64,000 nt of DNA from Luteimonas vadosa (lineage in GTDB: Bacteria; Pseudomonadota; Gammaproteobacteria; Xanthomonadales; Xanthomonadaceae): positions 1,054,001 to 1,118,000 of the forward strand of contig NZ_BAABJY010000001.1 of assembly GCF_039543545.1 (NCBI RefSeq), written 5' to 3'. A program made the translations under genes and the position numbers. The notes below the pieces were generated by a model. That model was not told the origin of the DNA, searched no databases, and saw nothing but the letters and a program-made list of their open reading frames with translations. Below are positions 58,758-64,000 of the stretch, piece after piece. How positions within the stretch are numbered: the stretch's first letter is position 1; each line of letters begins with the position of its first letter.

Positions 58758-59345
58758 CTACGCGTTGCGCTTGCGCCAGTCGGCGGCCAGCAGGCCGAAC
58801 CATTCCGAATCCGTGGGCTGGTCCTCGACGAAGAACCGCTCGCGCGCCACGCCTTCGCTGCGGAAACCCAGCGCCTGGAGCAAGCGGCGCGACGGCTCGT
58901 TGCGTGGATCGACGTCGGCCTCGACCCGATGCAGGGCGAGCACGTCGAACGCCCAGTCGACCGCCAGCGCCACGGCCTCGCGCGCCAGCCCGCGCCCCCA
59001 CAGGTCGGAACGCAGGGTGTAGCCGATCTCGCCGCGGCGATGCCTGGGGCTGAACTGGTACAGCGTGCAGGTACCGATCACCGCGTCGTCCTGCAGGTCG
59101 GCCACCACCCAGTTGATGGTCTCGCGCTGCTCGAAGCGCTCGCCGATCTCGACGATCAGCGCCGCCGCCTCGGAGGGGGTGGCCATCGCCGACCGGCTCC
59201 AGTAGCGCATCACCCGGGGATCGGAAAACACCGCGAACAAGGCATCGGTGTCCTGGTCCCGCGGACCCCGGAGCCGCACGCGAGGTCCTTCCAGGCGAGG
59301 AAAGTCCGGCAGGCCCTGCAGGGTGGCCTTGAGGTCGTACGGCAT
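58758..59345 (-). CDS. RimJ/RimL-type GNAT N-acetyltransferase
   Basis: 195 aa. 'LEGPRVRLRGPRDQDTDALF' at the N-terminus, the acetyl-CoA loop 'RSDLWGRGLAREAVALAVDW' and 'HRVEADVDPRNEPSRRLLQA' plus 'LGFRSEGVARERFF' are GNAT_3 features. The substrate cannot be inferred; ribosomal-protein or small-molecule acetylation is typical. Start ATG 59345. Convergent with pgk. Confidence 0.92.
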   Translation of the reverse strand: MPYDLKATLQGLPDFPRLEGPRVRLRGPRDQDTDALFAVFSDPRVMRYWSRSAMATPSEAAALIVEIGERFEQRETINWVVADLQDDAVIGTCTLYQFSPRHRRGEIGYTLRSDLWGRGLAREAVALAVDWAFDVLALHRVEADVDPRNEPSRRLLQALGFRSEGVARERFFVEDQPTDSEWFGLLAADWRKRNA

Positions 59346-59550
59346 GCGGGGAGCTCGGGCCGGGGTGCCGCCTAGGATAGCGGTGCGTTCAGCTGGTCTC
59401 CAACCTCGCCGGCCGGAAACGCTCCGCGCGATGGCGGGCGTCGTTGGCTGTCTTGCGGGAGTCGCGGCCGGCGGCGAAGTCCGCGCAGTGGAGCCCTGTC
59501 CGGCGCCCGGACGTTGTAGTAGCCTCGCGCCAATCCAGGGGAACGGGATC

Positions 59551-61596
59551 GTGAGAATGCGTTGGATGACAGGGATGTTGGTCTGGCTGCTTGCCGCTTC
59601 GCTGCAGGCGTCGGAAGTGGAACACAAGCGCGGCGATTTCCGGTACTTCGTGGCGCCCGAGCCCGCCTTCGTGGTGCGCCAACCGCTGCCGGACGCCTGG
59701 GATGCGACCGCGCCCGGCGCGAAGGGTGCGCCATGGCGCTTCTGGCTGTACGACCGGCAGGTCGACCGCCGCCAGGGTCGCGACGAGGCCTACGTCGAGT
59801 ACGCGTACGAGGCGAGCACGGCCTCGCTGCTCGGCGATGCAGGTCGCTACCAGATCGACTTCAACCCGGAATACCAGCGCCTGACCATCCATCGCGTCGA
59901 GCTGCGGCGGAACGGCGCCTGGGAAGATCGCTTGTTGCCGGACCACATTTCGCTGGCACGGCGCGAGGGACGCTTCGAGGAGGACCTGGCCGATGGGCAG
60001 GTCACCGCGCTGATCGTGCTCGACGATATCCGCGTCAACGACGTCGTCCGCTTCGGCTACACCATCGCCGGCAGCAACCCCGTGCTCGAAGGCCAGGCCT
60101 CGGACTCGATGGCATTCGCGTGGCGCAACCCCTTGCTCGACGCCCGCCTGCGCGTCCTGCACGACCCGGGAACGGCCATCGACGTGTATCGCGTCAAGGG
60201 CGTGCCGGAACCCGTTCTGCGCAACAGCGATACGGCTTCCGAAGCGACGATCCACGCCCATGGCCTCCCGGTCGTCGTCTACGAGGACAACTACCCGGTG
60301 TGGTTCGATCCGTATCCGCGGGCGCAGGTCAGCGCCAAGCGGTCATGGTCGGACGTGGTCGCATGGGCGATGCCGCTTTATCCGGCCGACGATTCGCTGC
60401 CGGCGGATCTGGAGCAACGCATCGCCGAGTGGCGCAAGCTGCCGACGCCGGAGGCAAGGCTGACGGCGGCGTTGCGCGCGGTGCAGGACGAAGTCCGGTA
60501 CTTCGGGGTGGAGATGGGACAGAACACCCACCGCCCGGTCCCGCCGATGGATACGTGGCGGCGCCGGCGGGGCGACTGCAAGGACAAGGCCTACCTGCTG
60601 ACGACGATCCTGGCGCGACTCGGCATCGCCGCCGCGCCCGCGCTCGTGTCGACGGACAGCGGCCGGCTGATCCTGGATTTCAAGCCCAGCGCCTACGTGT
60701 TCAATCATGTGATCGTGCGAGCCGAACTCGCCGGTAAGCCGGTGTGGGTCGATCCCACGCTGTCCCAGCAGGGTGGGGACCCCACCCGTTACGACTTGAG
60801 CCGATACGGTGCCGCGCTCCCGGTCCGGGATGGCGTCGTCGCCCTGGAGACCATCGCGCCGCCTGCGGGAGCGATCGCAGGGGTCGAGGTCGCGGAACGC
60901 TACGCGCATGCCCCCGACGGCAACGGCGTGAGGCTGGACATCTCGACGGTCTACCGGGGAAGTTCCGCCGACCACATCCGCAAGAGCCAGGCCTCCGAAC
61001 GGCGCGACGAAATGGCGCGCCGCTACGCGGAGTTCTACCGCAAGCGTTTCGGCGAGCTGCGGATGGTGGAGGAGCCCCGGATTTCGGACGATCGCGAGGC
61101 CAACATCATCAAGGTCGAGGAATCCTATCTGCTGGCGGCCCCGTTCGAAGCCACGAGCGCGGCCACCAAGGCGCTTTCGGTGCGCGCCGATGCACTCGAC
61201 TCGCTGGCGGCGTTGCCGCCCAGCCTGTCGCGCACCGGCCCGCTGTACTTCGGAACCCCGGGCAAGTACCGGCAGGAGGTCCAGTTCACGATCCCGGACC
61301 AATGGAGTCCCACCTTCGGCAAGGAATCCAAGCACCTGAAGGCGGCGGCATTCGACTATCGGCGCGAGGCCGGCGTCGAGGGGCGCAACGCCCGCATCGT
61401 CCATGAGCTGGAGGTCAAGGATTACGACATCCATGCCGCAGGCACGGCCAGCCACCTCGAGGAAATGAGGAAGGTGCGCGACAGCCTGTCGGCGACGCTG
61501 CGCTTTCGGGTTCCGGCGTCCCTCGACGATGCGGAGCGCGGCAAGCGCCTGAAGGATCTGCTCAAGAGCGTGCTTGAAGAGGGAGACGGCGGTTGA
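59551..61596 (+). CDS. exported DUF3857/transglutaminase-like protein
   Basis: 681 aa. A short signal peptide ('MLVWLLAASLQASEV') indicates export. The N-terminal half is DUF3857 ('LTIHRVELRRNGAWED', 'YTIAGSNPVLEG'). The transglutaminase core has 'RRGDCKDKAYLLTTILARL' (Cys), 'YVFNHVIVRAELAGKPVWVD' (His) and the Asp in 'VWVDPT', so the triad is complete. The C-terminal part is unassigned. I used GTG 59551 because AGGGGA lies 8 bases before it; ATG 59557 is the alternative. Function is unknown; similar proteins are cell-envelope or proteolysis enzymes. Confidence 0.85.
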   Translation: MRMRWMTGMLVWLLAASLQASEVEHKRGDFRYFVAPEPAFVVRQPLPDAWDATAPGAKGAPWRFWLYDRQVDRRQGRDEAYVEYAYEASTASLLGDAGRYQIDFNPEYQRLTIHRVELRRNGAWEDRLLPDHISLARREGRFEEDLADGQVTALIVLDDIRVNDVVRFGYTIAGSNPVLEGQASDSMAFAWRNPLLDARLRVLHDPGTAIDVYRVKGVPEPVLRNSDTASEATIHAHGLPVVVYEDNYPVWFDPYPRAQVSAKRSWSDVVAWAMPLYPADDSLPADLEQRIAEWRKLPTPEARLTAALRAVQDEVRYFGVEMGQNTHRPVPPMDTWRRRRGDCKDKAYLLTTILARLGIAAAPALVSTDSGRLILDFKPSAYVFNHVIVRAELAGKPVWVDPTLSQQGGDPTRYDLSRYGAALPVRDGVVALETIAPPAGAIAGVEVAERYAHAPDGNGVRLDISTVYRGSSADHIRKSQASERRDEMARRYAEFYRKRFGELRMVEEPRISDDREANIIKVEESYLLAAPFEATSAATKALSVRADALDSLAALPPSLSRTGPLYFGTPGKYRQEVQFTIPDQWSPTFGKESKHLKAAAFDYRREAGVEGRNARIVHELEVKDYDIHAAGTASHLEEMRKVRDSLSATLRFRVPASLDDAERGKRLKDLLKSVLEEGDGG

Positions 61597-61607
61597 ACGG
61601 GAAATGC

Positions 61608-63887
61608 ATGGCCGTGCGCGATGGCATGGCAGCGGTTTTGGCGGTCGCGGCCCTGCTCGGTTCGACCACGACGACGGGGCAGGACAAGTCGCAAGGGGCG
61701 TTCGACGTTGCCACCGCCTGGGAGAAAATGCGTGCCGAGGCCAATCTCGAGCGGGTCTACTCCGGCTACGAGTTGCTTTCGGAAATGGGTTACGCGCTTG
61801 ACTCGATCGACGTCGAAGCGTGCAGGAAGCGCGGCGGGGACCTGTCGAAAGCGGTCAGGACCGCGCCGGTGAGCATCGCGATCCGCCACGCCGCGGTGCT
61901 GTGCGCGGAGGCCATGGGCGATGCGGACGCTGCGGCGGCCGAGGCCGAATTGCTCGACCAGGTTTCGCGCGAAGCGCTAGCGCAGGCCGATGAAGGCAAG
62001 TCCGCGAAGCCGATCCGGGTGCTCGCGTTCCAGGACGCCTACACACTGGTCCACCGGCTCGGTATGCAAACAGCCTACCAGTACTACCGGGACGAGAGGC
62101 CGGCGCGCCACTTCCCGTTCGTGGTCGCGGCGTGGGATCCGGAGGATGAAGTCGAGCGGCACATGGCATTCGACGTGGTGGATTCGGCTTACGCCATGAG
62201 TCGCGACGACACCCACAGTGGCTTTCCCTACCAGCGCGACGTGCTCGCCGATGCCTTCCTGAAAGGGCAACTGGAAAGCGACCAGGTCCTGGCGATCGAT
62301 GTGCAGGCCATCCGCGACGCCGGGTTCCAGCCGTCCGCGGAAGGCAAGGTGGCGAAGCTGCGACCCGCGGCCGAAGCCGGCGGCATCCTATCCGCCCGGG
62401 CATGGCTCGTGGCATGCGAATCGAGCCCATTCGAAAAGTGCGGCGACGGACTGGTGGATGCGCTTCTCCCGCAGGCAGAGAAGCGCGACGCATTGCCCAT
62501 GGCCTTGCTGGCATACGCATACGCCCAGGGCATCGGGATCGACCGCAACCAGACCGCCGCGGATGCCCTGCTGGTTGCTGCCAACCGGATCTGGCCGCGG
62601 GAAGGCGCGACGTCCGAGTACGTGTCGCTGTGGCTGGCCGGCCACGAGGAGCCGCCGTCGCCGGGCATCAACGCGCTGGTGGAGCGGGCGATGGTGGCAG
62701 GCAACGTGAATATCCGGAGCGAGGTGCTACGCAACCGGATCCAACGGACCGAAAAGCCGGTGCTGTCGGGGGAGGAGATCGCCCATCTCTCACGCCAGGA
62801 CCAGAACGGCCTGGGCGCCGGTTACGCCTTGCTGGCGGCCTACTTCAGCAAGTCTGGCGACGATGCCCGGGCGAGGGATTCATTGCAGCGCGCCGCGCAG
62901 GCGGGCGACCCTGGGGCCCAGGCGGATTACGGCTTCATGCTGGCCGAGGGTGACGGCATCGCCAAGGACACCGCGGCCGCGGCGGAGACGTTGTCCCTCG
63001 CCGCGCATGGGGGCGAGGAGCGCGCCATGCGCTACATGGCCTACCTGAGCGAGCAAGCCGCCAAATGGCGCGACGCGGTGTTCTGGCTGTTGCCGGCCGT
63101 CGACAGGGGGAAGATCCAGGCGCTGCTGGATGTGGCCGGGGTCATGGAATACGGCCGCAGCGGCATACAGGACGAGCAGAAGACTGCCCTCCGGGTCTAC
63201 ACCAGCCTTGCCGAAGACGACGACGTCGCCGAGGCACGCCGGCGGCTGGCCGGGATGGCGATCGAGGGACGTGCGATGGAGAAGGCGCCGGAGCGCGCCA
63301 AGGCGTGGCTCCTGCATGACGCCGAGCAGGGCGACCATGAGTCGGAAACCATGCTGGGGCTGCATTATCTTTCCGGCGATTTCGGCAAGGATGGCGAGGC
63401 CGAAGGCATGCGCTGGATCCGGAAGGCCATGGACGCCAGGCACGTCGAGGCCTATGCCGGCTACGCCAGCTGGCTGACCTACTCGAAAAAGACGCCCGAG
63501 GCGCGAAAGCACGCGATTGAACTGCTGACCCAGGCCATGGACCTGGATGCCGAAGTGGTTGCCAACAACCTGGCGTGGGCGCTGTGCACGTCGCCCCAGG
63601 ACGACGTGCGCGATGCCGCGCGCGGACTGGAAGTGACCACGAAGATGGGCGACCTGGAGGCCATGGGCGCCCCGGAGCTGGACACCGTCGCTGCTTGCCA
63701 CGCCGCCACGGGCGATTTCGCTCGGGCCGGCGAACTCCAGGCGCGCGCGCTCGAGCAGGTTCGCAAATTCCAGGCGAATTTGCCCGCGGCACCTGAGGGT
63801 GGTGATCCGGTGGCGATCGACGAGGGCTACGCGGCGCGCCTGGCGCTCTACCGTTCGCAAAAGGCGTACATCGAAACCGATCGCTGA
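61608..63887 (+). CDS. exported Sel1/TPR-like repeat protein
   Basis: 759 aa. A signal peptide ('GMAAVLAVAALLGSTTTTG', about 6-30) and a long helical-repeat region. Sel1-like motifs recur in the second half, for example 'AAQAGDPGAQADYGFMLAEG' (about 425-445), 'HDAEQGDHESETMLGLHYL' and 'AMDARHVEAYAGYASWL'. The first 250 residues have no recognised domain. A TTG at 61593 overlaps the stop of the transglutaminase gene and an ATG at 61608 follows; I prefer the ATG. The two genes are clearly one operon. Function unknown; Sel1 proteins usually mediate protein-protein contact. Confidence 0.82.
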   Translation: MAVRDGMAAVLAVAALLGSTTTTGQDKSQGAFDVATAWEKMRAEANLERVYSGYELLSEMGYALDSIDVEACRKRGGDLSKAVRTAPVSIAIRHAAVLCAEAMGDADAAAAEAELLDQVSREALAQADEGKSAKPIRVLAFQDAYTLVHRLGMQTAYQYYRDERPARHFPFVVAAWDPEDEVERHMAFDVVDSAYAMSRDDTHSGFPYQRDVLADAFLKGQLESDQVLAIDVQAIRDAGFQPSAEGKVAKLRPAAEAGGILSARAWLVACESSPFEKCGDGLVDALLPQAEKRDALPMALLAYAYAQGIGIDRNQTAADALLVAANRIWPREGATSEYVSLWLAGHEEPPSPGINALVERAMVAGNVNIRSEVLRNRIQRTEKPVLSGEEIAHLSRQDQNGLGAGYALLAAYFSKSGDDARARDSLQRAAQAGDPGAQADYGFMLAEGDGIAKDTAAAAETLSLAAHGGEERAMRYMAYLSEQAAKWRDAVFWLLPAVDRGKIQALLDVAGVMEYGRSGIQDEQKTALRVYTSLAEDDDVAEARRRLAGMAIEGRAMEKAPERAKAWLLHDAEQGDHESETMLGLHYLSGDFGKDGEAEGMRWIRKAMDARHVEAYAGYASWLTYSKKTPEARKHAIELLTQAMDLDAEVVANNLAWALCTSPQDDVRDAARGLEVTTKMGDLEAMGAPELDTVAACHAATGDFARAGELQARALEQVRKFQANLPAAPEGGDPVAIDEGYAARLALYRSQKAYIETDR

Positions 63888-63973
63888 GCGCTTGCCGATC
63901 GAACCGGGCGCCGGCTTGGCGCACGGTCGGTGCTTGGCATGCCTGTGCTAGCGTTCCGGTCAGGAGGCCACTC

Positions 63974-64000
63974 ATGCCCGAACATCGCCGCCGCACGCGC
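63974..64000 (+). CDS. 5' end of a gene cut by the window edge
   Basis: ATG 63974 with an excellent Shine-Dalgarno (AGGAGG, 63962-63967, 6-base spacer) starts a basic peptide 'MPEHRRRTR' that runs off the end. The product cannot be identified. The 86 bases between the Sel1-like gene and this signal show no clear promoter or terminator. Confidence 0.6.

Overview
The window is a chromosomal, high-GC, densely coding housekeeping segment. It most likely comes from a gammaproteobacterium of the Xanthomonadaceae/Lysobacteraceae (Lysobacter/Luteimonas-like). Supporting signs are the 16S 5' region, an rRNA spacer with tRNA-Ala before tRNA-Ile (reverse of E. coli), a Xanthomonas-type omega subunit, the mrcA/pilMNOPQ arrangement, and the gene order yicC-gmk-rpoZ-spoT-ridA-recG. 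I see no insertion sequences, prophage, integrase, CRISPR array or plasmid genes.

Layout. 1-6300: a DUF192 lipoprotein gene, then a complete rRNA operon (promoter, boxA, 16S, tRNA-Ala, tRNA-Ile, boxA, 23S, 5S, strong terminator). 6.5-11.5 kb (minus strand): a ZapB-like coiled-coil gene, zapA, 6S RNA (ssrS), 5-formyl-THF cyclo-ligase, an EVE-domain gene and rpiA, preceded by a PAS-GGDEF-EAL signalling protein. 11.5-15 kb: ygfB-pepP facing a second M24 peptidase gene. 15-20.4 kb (minus): a tightly overlapping rph-rdgB-hemW-DUF1631-PilZ operon. 20.5-28.8 kb (plus): yicC, gmk, rpoZ, spoT, ridA, recG and a nucleoside hydrolase. 28.8-34.1 kb: zinc-independent type-B L31, citrate synthase, an unknown gene and PBP1A. 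34.3-39.2 kb: type IV pilus pilMNOPQ. 39.4-46.4 kb: a MoxR/Bat (aerotolerance-type) operon. 46.6-50 kb: a dicarboxylate/amino-acid symporter and transketolase. 50-53.7 kb: a sulfide/persulfide-response module around a BigR/SqrR-type repressor. 53.7-58.7 kb: S1/P1 nuclease, gap, a membrane diguanylate cyclase and pgk. 58.7-64 kb: a GNAT acetyltransferase, then two exported proteins (DUF3857-transglutaminase and a Sel1/TPR-like protein), and the first codons of another gene.

How the genes work together. Carbon-metabolism genes (rpiA, tkt, gap, pgk, gltA) are interspersed with three c-di-GMP proteins (the GGDEF-EAL protein, the PilZ protein and the gap-pgk diguanylate cyclase), near type IV pilus assembly genes. 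Growth-rate control is represented by the rrn operon, 6S RNA, spoT and rpoZ. The most coherent accessory module is the sulfur one at 50-53.7 kb: two divergent operons meet at an AT-rich palindromic operator, and the repressor keeps the two cysteines of persulfide sensors with the same 66-residue spacing. I did not find a system that is clearly new to science. The least explained genes are the DUF1631 protein, the protein downstream of mrcA, the BatB-like protein with an altered metal site, and the two exported proteins at 59.5-63.9 kb.
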